Assembly (NCBI RefSeq): GCF_016790145.1
Contig: NZ_JAEUOI010000196.1
Span: 1-34,362, forward strand
Direction of reading: 5' to 3'
Source of the DNA: Propionivibrio sp.
GTDB lineage: Bacteria > Pseudomonadota > Gammaproteobacteria > Burkholderiales > Rhodocyclaceae
Length of the DNA stretch: 34,362 nt
Below the pieces are notes generated by a model. That model was given only the letters and a program-made list of their open reading frames with translations, ran no database searches and was not told the DNA's origin. Numbering within the stretch: the first letter of the stretch is position 1; each line of letters opens with the position of its first letter. Below are positions 25,323-33,574 of this stretch, one piece after another. A program made the position numbers and the translations under genes.

Positions 25323-25898
25323 TCACTCCTTGATGGCCTCGACGGCGATGCTCAGGGTGACCTCGTCGCTGACATCCGGCACGTACTTGGCCATGTTGAA
25401 GTCCGAGCGTTTGATTTTGGCGAACGCATCGGCACCGATCGCGTCCTTCTTGACGAAGGGGTTCGGCTTCGCACTAAAGGAGGTCACGGTCAGCGTTACC
25501 GGCCTGGTCACGCCCTTGATCGTCAGATTGCCTTCGACGGCGACCGGTTTCCCGCCATCGAACCTGACCTTGCTCGACTTGAAGCTGATGTTCGGGTGCT
25601 TGGCCGTGTCAAAAAAGTCTTCGCCCTGAATGATCTGGTTGAACAGCGCAAGGCCGGTGTTGACCGACGTGGCGTCAATCGTCACCTCCACCGATCCGCT
25701 CTGCGCGGCACGGTCGAGGACGATCTTGCCGCTGCTCTTGTCAAAGCGGTGCATCTGTTTGGTGTAGCCGTAATGGCTGTATTCGAAGCGCGGCGCGGTA
25801 TGGTTTGGATCGATCACATAGGTTTCGGGAGCGGCGAGCGCGGCGGCGGAAAATGCGCATAGGCTGGAGACGGCAACAACGAAAGCGAGCTTTTTCAT
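25323..25898 (-). CDS. YceI-family periplasmic protein (second copy of operon)
   Basis: A 191-residue YceI-like lipocalin-fold protein. Signal peptide MKKLAFVVAVSSLCAFSAAALA, then YVIDPNHTAPRFEYSHYGY, VEVTIDATSVNTGLALFNQI, FFDTAKHPNISFKSS, VEGNLTIKGVTRPVTLTV, all typical of the family. YceI proteins bind isoprenoid quinone-like lipids in their barrel and are often induced by stress or high pH. ATG 25898 follows GGAG; the frame upstream is not conserved. Third gene of the cytochrome b561 operon, 31 bases after the first YceI gene. Confidence 0.92.
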   Translation of the reverse strand: MKKLAFVVAVSSLCAFSAAALAAPETYVIDPNHTAPRFEYSHYGYTKQMHRFDKSSGKIVLDRAAQSGSVEVTIDATSVNTGLALFNQIIQGEDFFDTAKHPNISFKSSKVRFDGGKPVAVEGNLTIKGVTRPVTLTVTSFSAKPNPFVKKDAIGADAFAKIKRSDFNMAKYVPDVSDEVTLSIAVEAIKE

Positions 25899-25929
25899 GG
25901 ATCTTTCTCCTGATTGAAAAGTGCAACGT

Positions 25930-26499
25930 TTACTTTGCGGCGGCGGTAGCCACCAGACGGTACCTGACCTGGACCTCGTTGGCAACGGTGCCGAAGTCGG
26001 CCCACATGCCTTCGCCGATCGCATAGTCGGCACGCTTGAGAACCAGGCTGCCTTCGAGGGTGGCGCTGTTGCCTTCCTGGCGTAGCGTGACGGGGGCTGT
26101 CAGGTCCTGGGTCCTGCCCTTGATCGTCATCCTGCCGGCAACCTCGAAACGGTTGTCACCCAAGGGCTTGACCGAGGTCAAGACGAACTTCGCGACAGGG
26201 AAGACTTTGGTATTGAACCAGGCCTTGCCGGCCAACTCGTCGTTGGCGTCCTTCGAGCCGGCATCGATGCTGACCAGGTCGATTTCCAGTTCGGCGGAGG
26301 CCGCCGCGGGCTTGGCCGGGTCGAAGGCGAGCCTGCCGCGAAAGCTCCTGAACCGGCCTTCGACCGGCACGCTCATCTGCTTCGAGACGAAGGTCAGCGC
26401 GCTCTTTTCGGTTTGCACCTGATTGAACTCGATGGCGTTCGCGGTCGTTGTTGCGCTGACCAGCACGCCAAGCAGCAATGCAGAAAAAGCGTAGTTCAT
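25930..26499 (-). CDS. YceI-family periplasmic protein (first copy of operon)
   Basis: A 189-residue YceI-like protein with signal peptide MNYAFSALLLGVLVSATTTANA. Core motifs are divergent from its neighbour: SALTFVSKQMSVPVEGRFRSFRG, ELEIDLVSIDAGSKDANDELAG, WFNTKVFPVAKFVLTSV, MTIKGRTQDLTAPVTL. The start overlaps the cytochrome b561 stop (ATGA). Two dissimilar YceI proteins behind one cytochrome b561 occur in several proteobacteria, suggesting a quinone-linked envelope redox function; the reaction is unknown. Confidence 0.9.
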   Translation of the reverse strand: MNYAFSALLLGVLVSATTTANAIEFNQVQTEKSALTFVSKQMSVPVEGRFRSFRGRLAFDPAKPAAASAELEIDLVSIDAGSKDANDELAGKAWFNTKVFPVAKFVLTSVKPLGDNRFEVAGRMTIKGRTQDLTAPVTLRQEGNSATLEGSLVLKRADYAIGEGMWADFGTVANEVQVRYRLVATAAAK

Positions 26500-27095
26500 C
26501 GGGTATCTCCGTGACTTGGTTTATTGCCGAGAAAGGGCACCATGCGCGCCAGCACCTCGTCGCGGTCAATGAAATGGTGCTTGAGCGCGGCACCAAGGTG
26601 GGCGACGACCAGGGCCGCCATGCCGTAGTTGAGCAAGGTGTGCACCTGCTGTAGCCGTTCTCCAAGTTCGTCATTCCTGACCAGCAGATCCGGTAGCGGC
26701 AGGACGCCAAAATAGACGGTCTGAAAGCCCATGGCCGAACTCATCAGCCAGCCGGTGATCGGAATGACGACCATCAGCAGGTAGAGCAGCACGTGCGTCG
26801 CCGCGGCCACCTTGCGCTGCCAGGCGGGAATGGTGTCGGGCAGTTCGGGTGGGCGGTGCGACAGGCGCCAGACAAGGCGCACCAGCACGCAAAGAAAGAT
26901 CGTTACCCCGGCCCACTTGTGCCACGAGTAGAACTTGAGTTTCTGCGGTGACAGCGGCAAATCGGACATGTACAAACCAAGCGAAAAGCTGCCGAGAATG
27001 GCGATCGCGATCAGCCAGTGCAGGCCGATGGCGACACCGCCGTAGCGTGTGCCGGGATCCGGGGCAGAGGAAGGCGTGGGACTCATGGTGTTCAT
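26496..27095 (-). CDS. Cytochrome b561
   Basis: A 199-residue four-helix membrane b-type cytochrome (PF01292). Seen: histidines in GLHWLIAIAILGSF, YSWHKWAGVTIF, ATHVLLYLLMVVIPITGW and VHTLLNYGMAALVVAHLGAALKHHF, which supply the two heme pairs; the C-terminal RDEVLARM(V/L)PF motif is typical. It transfers electrons between the quinone pool and periplasmic acceptors. ATG 27095 or the nearby ATG at 27086 may be the start. First gene of the operon with two YceI proteins. Confidence 0.92.
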   Translation of the reverse strand: MNTMSPTPSSAPDPGTRYGGVAIGLHWLIAIAILGSFSLGLYMSDLPLSPQKLKFYSWHKWAGVTIFLCVLVRLVWRLSHRPPELPDTIPAWQRKVAAATHVLLYLLMVVIPITGWLMSSAMGFQTVYFGVLPLPDLLVRNDELGERLQQVHTLLNYGMAALVVAHLGAALKHHFIDRDEVLARMVPFLGNKPSHGDTR

Positions 27096-27204
27096 GGGGG
27101 GCTTCGGTCTCAGGGCAGGCGAGGTCTTCTTTTCACTTTATGTGGAGGATAGAAAGATCGGCAAGCAGAGAGGAAATGACAGGAGTTGCAAAGGCAAGGC
27201 ACCA

Positions 27205-27234
27205 AGTATCCTCGACCGTTTCACCACCGGTCAA
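27205..27234 (-). promoter_or_regulatory. Probable promoter of the cytochrome b561-YceI operon
   Basis: On the minus strand TTGACC (27229-27234) and GATACT (27205-27210) are 18 bases apart, about 110 bases before the first gene. The spacer TGGTGAAACGG is closely shared with the promoter of the PEP-CTERM gene at 29.8 kb, where the spacing is 17. Confidence 0.45.
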
Positions 27235-27507
27235 GACTGATTTTGTAACGATAAACTGCCTGGCGAGGCAGTATTCCCCCCTCGCACCGCGCTGCAAGTC
27301 TGGATGCATCGCGCCGCGCAAGCTGGAGTAGCCTTCGGACCATGCGCCAGTGCTTGCCGAACTCGATTCGTTCCAGGGAGGCGGTTGACTTGCAGTGCTG
27401 GTGCCAGCCCGGCGTTCAAGCGTTATGCCCAGGCAGGTGATCTGCTTCGCAACTGCGGCCCCCTCCCTGGCACTCACCCAACTGCGCCGAGGGAGGGCCG
27501 GCCAGGG
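27235..27507. other. Gap without a gene; strong hairpin after the PEP-CTERM gene
   Basis: No convincing gene in about 270 bases. CTGCCT-GGCG-AGGCAG (27258-27273) is a small hairpin. GGCCCCCTCCC (27457-27467) and GGGAGGGCC (27491-27499) form a GC-rich stem beginning 8 bases after the stop of the minus-strand PEP-CTERM gene; it lacks a U tract, so it is only a possible terminator or mRNA-end structure. Confidence 0.4.
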
Positions 27508-29805
27508 CTAGCGAATCGAGCCGATGCGCCACCGCCGTCTTGTCGCGGTCGCCACGACCAGTAGCCCCATGCCAAGCATCGCATACGTCTGCGGTTCCGG
27601 AACAGCCGCCAAGGTGAAGCCGCTACCGTCCCACTCGCCGACGTAGCCAGCCGGGAGCCCGACGAGGTCGAACGTGACCAGTCCCAAGCCGTACACGCCC
27701 CCACTGGTCGTCACGTAGTCGGCGAACGAGAAGCGCCGACCGGGCTCGGGTAACAGGCCGCCGAGGAACGAAAAGCGCACCGTCGCCCCTTGCTTGAAGT
27801 TCAGGGTGCCGGTCACGTCGAGGTGGTCGCTGGCCGTGGGGGAGAGTTCCAGTTCGAGGACGCCGTCGATCACCATCGAGCCCAACACGGTTAGGGTGCC
27901 AGGCGAGGTGCCAGGATTGACAGTGGCATTGGCGCCTACCGTGAGCAGGATGGTCGAGACGCGGTCGCGGCCCTTGAGGATGCCCTCTTCGATCTCGACG
28001 GTCTGGGCTTGCAGCAATCCGTTGACGATGGTGACCGCGTTGGCGCCGGTCTGACGATAGCGCACGAGTTGCAGCATCGCACCGCCTTCGTCGACTTGTA
28101 CCGTGCCGGTGTTGGTAACGACGCCACCGGAGAAGCTACCCGCTGCTCCCCCTATGACCCCGTCGCCGGTAAAGACGAGTCGGCCATGGTTGGCAACGGA
28201 TCCTTGATTCTCGAAGTACCCACCGGAGACCTGCACCAGGCCGTGGTTCGTGAATTCGGCACTGCTGGAGTTGGCGATGTGGCCGCGCAGCCGAAGGTGG
28301 ACGTCGTCGTTCACATTTCCCGAATTACCGTTCCAGAGATGGCCGTTGTTGAGCAGCTCACCTTGCACCTCCAGGATCGAGCGGTTGTCGAGGACGCCGT
28401 CGTTCTGGAAACTGCCCTCCACCCTGATCGTGCCCCGACCGGGGTCTGCTAGCGAAACGGCGTCGTTGATGCCGTTCCTCAGCGTGCCGCTGTTGATGAA
28501 CTCCGAGTTGCCGAGGCCTGTCGCTTCGAGCACATCCAGGACACCCTGGTTGTCGAGCGTGCCGCTGTTGATGAAACGGCCGCGACTTTCCATGCGCTCA
28601 TAGTTGAGGAAGCTTCCGCCTAAGTGTTCCACTTTGCCCGCGTTGACGAGCGTGCCGCCCGTGGCATGCGCCGTCCCATTGGTAAAGTTGCCTTCGTTGC
28701 TGAAGGTCGCGTCCAGGCCAACCGTGAAGGTGCCGGTGTTGTCAAACTTCGCACCAACAGTGTTATTCACCTTGCCGTTCGCGGCCAGGTCAAGCGTACC
28801 CCGATTGAAAAAGCCTGGATCGCGGGAAAACGGCAGGTTTGGGTCTATGGGCGAGGGGTCGCCGGCGAAAGAGGCCATGTTGTCAATCGTGGCGGCACCG
28901 GTGATCAAACCACCGGCTTCGTTCACCAGACGACCGGAGTTGGCGATCTGGCTGGCAGGGAGCATGTTGAGGCTGCCCCGGTTGGTAAGCTCGGTAAGGT
29001 GCGACGCTTCTTCGATGAGAATGCTGCCGCCGTTGTCGAGAATGCCACGATTGTTGAGTTTGTCGCGAATCCGGATGGTGCCGCCGTTGAACACTACCCG
29101 GTTGTTGTAGGCGTCGTCGTCTTTCTCGATTTCGATCGTGCCGTCGTTGACGAACGGTGCGATCTGGTAGCGGACGATGGCGCCGGTAACCTTGACCTCG
29201 AACTGGTCGATGGTGATATTGGTGGGCGCTGCGGCCGTCCACACTCGGATTTGCGCGCCAAGCCCGACCGGTATCATTGACGGTGCGGGATCGGTGACGA
29301 AGGGACCGCGTTCGGCCTTCTTGACCAGATGGAGGAAAGAATTGGCCGAGCCGGTCTTCGTCTCGAAATCGAAGTTGGCGTCAAAGTTCTGGGTGCCAGC
29401 GGAATCGGAGCGGGTGACGAATTGCCATGTCCCGCCGGAACTTGGCTGGGCGGGGAAACTGACCTGGTTGCCCTTTTGGCCAGCGGCCAGCCCGGAATTC
29501 GACGGACCGTAGAAATAGATTTCGGTGTCGAAGAATCCGCCCTGGCTCAGCGCACTACCGGGAGCGAGGATGGAGATGGTATCGAGGGTGACTTCGCCGA
29601 GCAGTTCGGGCTGATACGCGGTCGGCGTTACGAAGTACGTGAAGAGCGGGCCGATCCCGTCAAAGGTCTGGGTGGCACTGCCGCCATTACGCTTGAACTC
29701 CCAAGTGAATTCCTTGGCTTCGGAGGCGCATGCCAAGCAAAGGGCGAAGGCTGCGATGGCCAGTCGGCAGTGCGTGCGGCGGCGAGATAGTATCGAAGGA
29801 AGCAT
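27508..29805 (-). CDS. PEP-CTERM exported repeat protein (adhesin-like)
   Basis: A 765-residue surface-type protein. A signal peptide is seen (MLPSILSRRRTHCRLAIAAF, then ALCLACASEA). The centre (about 280-640) is built of short beta-solenoid-like repeats of the form N-x-G-x-L-x-N-x-G (for example RGILDNGG, NRGSLNM, NSGTLDNQG, NSGTLRNG, NDGVLDNRS). A passenger-like region follows (VNPGTSPGTLTVLGSM, LDVTGTLNFKQG). The end is VPEPQTYAMLGMGLLVVATATRRRWR, a PEP-CTERM sorting signal recognised by exosortase and typical of bacteria making exopolysaccharide. No exosortase gene is in this window. ATG 29805 is supported by the promoter 38 bases upstream, although no ribosome-binding site is evident. 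Confidence 0.85.
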   Translation of the reverse strand: MLPSILSRRRTHCRLAIAAFALCLACASEAKEFTWEFKRNGGSATQTFDGIGPLFTYFVTPTAYQPELLGEVTLDTISILAPGSALSQGGFFDTEIYFYGPSNSGLAAGQKGNQVSFPAQPSSGGTWQFVTRSDSAGTQNFDANFDFETKTGSANSFLHLVKKAERGPFVTDPAPSMIPVGLGAQIRVWTAAAPTNITIDQFEVKVTGAIVRYQIAPFVNDGTIEIEKDDDAYNNRVVFNGGTIRIRDKLNNRGILDNGGSILIEEASHLTELTNRGSLNMLPASQIANSGRLVNEAGGLITGAATIDNMASFAGDPSPIDPNLPFSRDPGFFNRGTLDLAANGKVNNTVGAKFDNTGTFTVGLDATFSNEGNFTNGTAHATGGTLVNAGKVEHLGGSFLNYERMESRGRFINSGTLDNQGVLDVLEATGLGNSEFINSGTLRNGINDAVSLADPGRGTIRVEGSFQNDGVLDNRSILEVQGELLNNGHLWNGNSGNVNDDVHLRLRGHIANSSSAEFTNHGLVQVSGGYFENQGSVANHGRLVFTGDGVIGGAAGSFSGGVVTNTGTVQVDEGGAMLQLVRYRQTGANAVTIVNGLLQAQTVEIEEGILKGRDRVSTILLTVGANATVNPGTSPGTLTVLGSMVIDGVLELELSPTASDHLDVTGTLNFKQGATVRFSFLGGLLPEPGRRFSFADYVTTSGGVYGLGLVTFDLVGLPAGYVGEWDGSGFTLAAVPEPQTYAMLGMGLLVVATATRRRWRIGSIR

Positions 29806-29842
29806 GGCTGGAAAGGATAGGAATTTCAACTGCACTTTTTTA

Positions 29843-29871
29843 AGTATCCTTAGCCGCTTCACCAATGTCAA
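29843..29871 (-). promoter_or_regulatory. Sigma70-type promoter of the PEP-CTERM repeat protein
   Basis: On the minus strand TTGACA (29866-29871) and GATACT (29843-29848) are 17 bases apart. This predicts a leader of about 30 nt before the ATG at 29805 and supports that start. The spacer resembles that of the cytochrome b561 operon promoter. Confidence 0.6.
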
Positions 29872-29959
29872 TGATGCCGAATTTGCCATCAATCCCATGA
29901 GGAAATACCTATTCCGCCTCACCCTTGCGCGTAAGAGAGCGCGAAAAGCGGGTCCGAAT

Positions 29960-29998
29960 AGCGGGTCAGAGTCATTTGACATTTTCTGGCTCACTAAG
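29960..29998 (+). repeat. 39-base dispersed repeat, copy 1
   Basis: This sequence (AGCGGGTCAG..TTTTCTGG..TCACTAAG) matches 34167-34205 at roughly 30 of 39 positions in the same orientation. GGGTCAGAGTCA-type motifs are often seen beside REP-associated transposases, but none is encoded here. It lies in the gene-free stretch between the two divergent PEP-CTERM genes; nothing else is evident between 29999 and 30300. Confidence 0.55.
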
Positions 29999-30317
29999 GT
30001 GATTCGTTATTGCCCTGGAATAAGAAATGTCTCTGGCCCCATTGGTGCCCTGACACAGGGGGCCAATGGCAGAATTGGTACATTCGGACTATTGAGCGTT
30101 CGCGTCTAACCGTGGTAGGGTTGTTCTCGGTCTCGTGGTCTTTTTATGCATTGAGCCTCCCTAACTTAGCGAAAAAACATCTGAAAATTGAATTGACACC
30201 GTTGCGTCAAATGCTGATCGAGTTTTTCCAATTGCCATTCGGCCTATTGAAACTACTTCATTGTTGAACAGGTTTGGTGGGCATCAAAAGCGTAGTATCT
30301 AACCATTGGAGAGTTCC

Positions 30318-30962
30318 ATGAAATCAATTCGAACGATCGCTGCAGCCTACGCTCTTGCCGTTGCCGGTGCAGTTCTCGCCGCACCTGCGCCAGTGCTGTC
30401 CAATTTTTCCTTGGATTCGGAGGGCTGGATAACGGTGGACCTGTTCGGGTTGACCGGTCCGGGCACCGTAACTTGGGATACGGCCGGTTTCATCGCCTCC
30501 TACGACACCCACAAGTGGAACGCGTTTTCTGCGCCGGCCAAGTTTCTCGGCGACAAAGGGGGTTTCCTGGGCGGCACACTGAGTCTGAAGCTTTCCGACA
30601 GCATGAGCGACGCTCAGCCAAACTGGCCTGTCGTGGTCATCACCGATGGCGCGATCAAATTGGCGTCGTGGCCTTTTGCCAGTCCGGGCAGCGACTTCAC
30701 GGACTTTTCCTTTGCCCTGGATGCTGGAAGTTGGGTGAAAGTGGACTCGACCCATCCGTCTGCGTCCGAGTTTGCGAAAGTCCTTGGTGGACTGACAGGG
30801 GTCTTCGTCAATGCTGATTTCAAGACCAGTGGCAACGACTACGCGAGGCTCGACGATGTCGTGCTGACCGCTCCCGTTCCAGAGCCTGAGACCTATGCGC
30901 TCTTCCTTGCGGGTCTCGGTGTACTGGGTGTTTCCTTGGGTCGCCGTCGGCGCGGCGCCTGA
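30318..30962 (+). CDS. PEP-CTERM sorting-domain protein
   Basis: A 214-residue exported protein. Signal peptide MKSIRTIAAAYALAVAGAVL followed by AAPAP; the body (WITVDLFGLTGPGTVTWDTAG, DKGGFLGGTLSLKLSD, SDFTDFSFALDAGSWVKVD) resembles the laminin-G-like/choice-of-anchor type seen in small PEP-CTERM proteins. The C-terminus is VPEPETYALFLAGLGVLGVSLGRRRRG, with PEP motif, hydrophobic stretch and arginine tail. ATG 30318 follows GGAGAG; an upstream TTG at 30306 is in frame. Transcribed divergently from the large PEP-CTERM protein. The function is unknown. Confidence 0.87.
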   Translation: MKSIRTIAAAYALAVAGAVLAAPAPVLSNFSLDSEGWITVDLFGLTGPGTVTWDTAGFIASYDTHKWNAFSAPAKFLGDKGGFLGGTLSLKLSDSMSDAQPNWPVVVITDGAIKLASWPFASPGSDFTDFSFALDAGSWVKVDSTHPSASEFAKVLGGLTGVFVNADFKTSGNDYARLDDVVLTAPVPEPETYALFLAGLGVLGVSLGRRRRGA

Positions 30963-31382
30963 ATTTGCGGAGTGGCGCTTCTGACCCCGCTACGGGGGCT
31001 CTCTGGCTTCACTTGGCCTGTGCGGCATTATCAGGTTGGTCTGCGCTGATCCGCTCAAAGGGTCGGTATGTTCGTCAAGATCGGCGGTATATCCAGCGGG
31101 TTAAGGTCGTCCGTGAAATGAGTTGTCCGTCCGCCTTTCTTGCACCGGGAAGCGGCATCCGGGTATTCGGAAGTTCCACAATGGCACTCATGCCACAAGG
31201 GCACCTATGGCACTCGCTGAGCTTGATTTCGCAAGCAGCCATTGTGGCTTTGCCGTGCGTCCGCTGCTCGGCTTCGACCCACAAGTACTACGCAACCCCT
31301 TTAGCCGGATTCCCTTTCGGGGTATCTTGAAAGAGTTCAACTTCTTTTAGATACACTCACTACCCAATCCCCCCGCAACGCG
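30963..31382. other. Gap with a structured segment
   Basis: No convincing gene in this 420-base stretch. CCACAATGGC (31176-31185) and GCCATTGTGG (31238-31247) are perfect 10-base inverted arms, and ATGGCACTC is repeated directly at 31181-31189 and 31207-31215 within them. TTCTGACCCCGCTAC near 30980 resembles the inverse of the GGGTCAGA motif at 29964. A foldback RNA or mobile-element remnant is possible; neither is shown. Confidence 0.35.
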
Positions 31383-31387
31383 AAGCC

Positions 31388-31640
31388 ATTCGCTATCTCG
31401 ACGTCCCCCTGCTGGTTTGGCGGATCCCGGTTCGCGAGGATCACCCGGAAATTCCCGGCAAGTGGCAGAACCGTCTGCGCTATCTGCTGGTTGATGAGTA
31501 TCAGAACACCAACGCTTGCCAGAACAAGCTGCTCAGACGGCTGCCGCGCGATTACCCGAACCTCAAGCTGATCAAGCTCAAACAGAACTAACGCTCGACG
31601 GTGCGCATCATGAAGGCGGCCAATGCACTGATTGGCGGGT
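31388..31640 (+). pseudogene. Rep/UvrD-type helicase internal fragment
   Basis: Translation from 31388 gives IRYLDVPLLVWRIP, KWQNRLRYLLVDEYQNTNAC, QNKLLRRLP, then DYPNLKLIKLKQN, TAA at 31589-31591, and RSTVRIMKAANALI. This is the centre of Rep helicase (KWQxRxRYLLVDEYQDTNxxQ ... LKVIKLEQNYRSTxRILKAANALI). About 30 residues, including the GDDDQSIY motif, are deleted after LLRRL, and the Tyr of QNYRS is changed to a stop (TAC to TAA). Both ends of the gene are missing. A relic, not a functional gene; its codon pattern in frame is otherwise preserved. Confidence 0.8.
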
Positions 31641-31884
31641 CTGGGTCTTCTGGGCTTCATTGCTCGTTGCCGCAAGCAGAAGTAAGGTTCTGCTTTCATC
31701 GTTTAATCAGACGGGGACTTCAGTTCCCGTTTTTCATTTCTGGCGAATGGCCGCAGCCAGTCTGTTACGGTCAGAGCTGTAGGAAAATCCGTAGGCCAGT
31801 TTCAATTTGAACCGGAGTTTCCATCTTGCAATCAGTGTCAGATCAAGTTCCGGCTGCTATATCCAGGGCGACTGGTGCGCCAGA

Positions 31885-33123
31885 TTACTCGCCCGCGTAG
31901 TCCGAAGCCTTGCGGGTGCGCAGTTCTTGTGCCTTGGCCGCAAGCAATTCAGCGTGCTTCTTCAGGGCCGGGGCGATGATGGCGGCGTCGAGTACTTTCA
32001 GCAAGGTCTGGCCATCGGGATATTCCAGCGGATCGAGTACCCAGTTGTACTTGATCCAGAGGTCCTTGAACATCGGGAACGGTTCTTCGCGCTCGGCAAT
32101 GATGGGCACCAGCGGCACCATATAGTCGGGTACCGTGGCCTGCAGTTCGAGTGGGCTGGAGCGCGGGTTGGTAATGTCGGCGATGATGAAGCGGCTCAGG
32201 CCGGCCAGCGTCTTGACGGTTTCGGTCAGGTCGCGCTGTTCCGGCTTGTCGAAATCGAAGATCATCGGCACGTAGCCGCGCTGGCGCAGGCCGTCGCGCA
32301 GGGCGTCGAGCACCGCCTTGCGCTCGGCCGTGAAGCGGCCAAGGATGAGCACGCCTTTCTTGCAGACGGTATCGATGACGCCACGAATCTTCGGGTTGGT
32401 GAGCAGCAGGTACACGAATTGCGCGACCTCGATGTTGTCCACCGCCACTTCGGCCTGATCGCCGGGGGTGACGATCAGGTCGCGGCGCAGGGCGTCATTG
32501 TCGTCAATCTGCACATCCCAGGCCGAAACACCATAGACGCGGCAGCCGCAGAGATTCGCCCCGCGCAGGTCGGCGCCGACCAGATTGGCCCGCGAAAGAT
32601 TGCTGCCCTGCAGCCTCGCATCCTGCAGTCGTGCGCCGGCAAGGTTGGCGCCGGAGAGGTCGGCATCCTGCAGGTCGATCCCGGTCAGGTCGGCGCCGCG
32701 CAGATCGGCTTCCATCAGGCGAGCGCCCGAAATGCACGCGCCACGCAGGCTGGCACTTTGCAGTCTGGCACCCTTCAAGGACGTCCATTGGCGGTTCTGC
32801 GTGGCAAAGGTGACGCCATCAAGGCGGGCGCCGCGCAGGTCGGCATAGCCAAGGCAGACATCGATAAAAGTCGCCCCGCGCAGGTCGATGGCCGGCGCAG
32901 TCAGCGAGCGGATGTAGTCGCCCTTGGTCCACAGCCCTTGTTTGCCGGGTTGTTGCCTGACGAACAGCGCTTGCTTCCGCAGCTTGTATTCACTCCAGGC
33001 GGCTAGCGCGGATTCGCGTTGCTCATGGCGAATCGGCGAAGCGAGCAGAGCCTCGAAAGCCTCGAGGTCAGCCGGGTTACCTTGAAAACGATGGGGGTCG
33101 GTCAGCGTGGGGAGATCTAGCAT
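31885..33123 (-). CDS. Pentapeptide-repeat protein with TIR-like C-terminal domain
   Basis: A 412-residue protein. After a 75-residue N-terminal helical region, residues about 79-195 are pentapeptide repeats of the A(D/N)LxG form ([38 protein letters not shown]), which fold as a right-handed quadrilateral helix. Residues 255-365 form an alpha/beta domain: GVLILGRF, then [70 protein letters not shown]. The order of strands and helices, and E327 after the third strand, resemble a TIR fold, but this is inference. ATG 33123 follows AGGAG. It stands alone and convergent to the rep relic. No membrane segment was seen. A role as sensor, scaffold or defence effector is possible. Confidence 0.8.
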   Translation of the reverse strand: MLDLPTLTDPHRFQGNPADLEAFEALLASPIRHEQRESALAAWSEYKLRKQALFVRQQPGKQGLWTKGDYIRSLTAPAIDLRGATFIDVCLGYADLRGARLDGVTFATQNRQWTSLKGARLQSASLRGACISGARLMEADLRGADLTGIDLQDADLSGANLAGARLQDARLQGSNLSRANLVGADLRGANLCGCRVYGVSAWDVQIDDNDALRRDLIVTPGDQAEVAVDNIEVAQFVYLLLTNPKIRGVIDTVCKKGVLILGRFTAERKAVLDALRDGLRQRGYVPMIFDFDKPEQRDLTETVKTLAGLSRFIIADITNPRSSPLELQATVPDYMVPLVPIIAEREEPFPMFKDLWIKYNWVLDPLEYPDGQTLLKVLDAAIIAPALKKHAELLAAKAQELRTRKASDYAGE

Positions 33124-33268
33124 GGGTGACTCCTGGTGTAAGGCTGGGTGCGCTGGTGATAGTTTCAATGTCAGCAGATTGTATCGTAGCCCACTGGTAT
33201 GCCGAATTGCTGGCAGCAGTCAAAATGAACATTCATAATTACATCGTTCTGTACAGATCGAGATTGCC

Positions 33269-33496
33269 ATGAAACAAGCGACATTCACCGAAGTGCGCAA
33301 GCACGCCAGGCAGTATTTCGACATCGTTGCGGCAGGCGAAACCGTGCGCGTGTTGCGCAATGGGAAGCCCATTGCCGACATCGTTCCGGTTATGGCCGGG
33401 CTTCCTTCATGGAAGCGGCGCAAGGCGCAACCGCTGGTGCTGGATGGCGTCTCCATCACTCGCATGATTCTCGAAGAGCGCGGAGCCGGCTGGTGA
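33269..33496 (+). CDS. Phd/YefM-type antitoxin
   Basis: A 75-residue Phd-fold antitoxin: MKQATFTEVRKHARQYFDIV, ETVRVLRNGKPIADIVPV, then a C-terminal toxin-binding tail (WKRRKAQPL, ITRMILEERGAGW). Such proteins repress their own promoter and bind the partner toxin, usually Doc, YoeB or a PIN-domain VapC. The partner here was a VapC, but only a 20-codon stub remains downstream, so this antitoxin is orphaned. Confidence 0.85.
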   Translation: MKQATFTEVRKHARQYFDIVAAGETVRVLRNGKPIADIVPVMAGLPSWKRRKAQPLVLDGVSITRMILEERGAGW

Positions 33497-33509
33497 TCGG
33501 GGAGGCTTG

Positions 33510-33574
33510 ATGCTCGTTTTTTTGATACCTCAGCCTTCGTTAAACGCTATGTCGGCGAAGCGGGAACCGGATAA
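33510..33574 (+). pseudogene. VapC PIN-domain toxin remnant
   Basis: From 33515 the frame reads RFFDTSAFVKRYVGEAGTG and then stops (TAA at 33572-33574). This is the beginning of a PIN-domain VapC (MxFFDTSALVKRYxxExGS). The ATG at 33510 is out of frame with it by two inserted bases, and about 110 residues with the other active-site acids are gone. A GGATAA/TTATCC inverted repeat (33569-33587) lies exactly at the break. Follows the Phd-type antitoxin as in Phd-VapC pairs. Confidence 0.7.

Noticed and set aside
27133-27477. 114-codon minus-strand frame between PEP-CTERM and cytochrome b561 genes
   Set aside because: No domain, no ribosome-binding site, and it spans the probable cytochrome b561 promoter.
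28604-29280. Plus-strand frames opposite the PEP-CTERM repeat protein
   Set aside because: Antisense to a protein with clear signal peptide, repeats and sorting tail; no independent support.
31807-33006. 399-codon plus-strand frame with repeating GAG/GQV units
   Set aside because: The apparent repeats are the reverse reading of the pentapeptide repeats on the minus strand.
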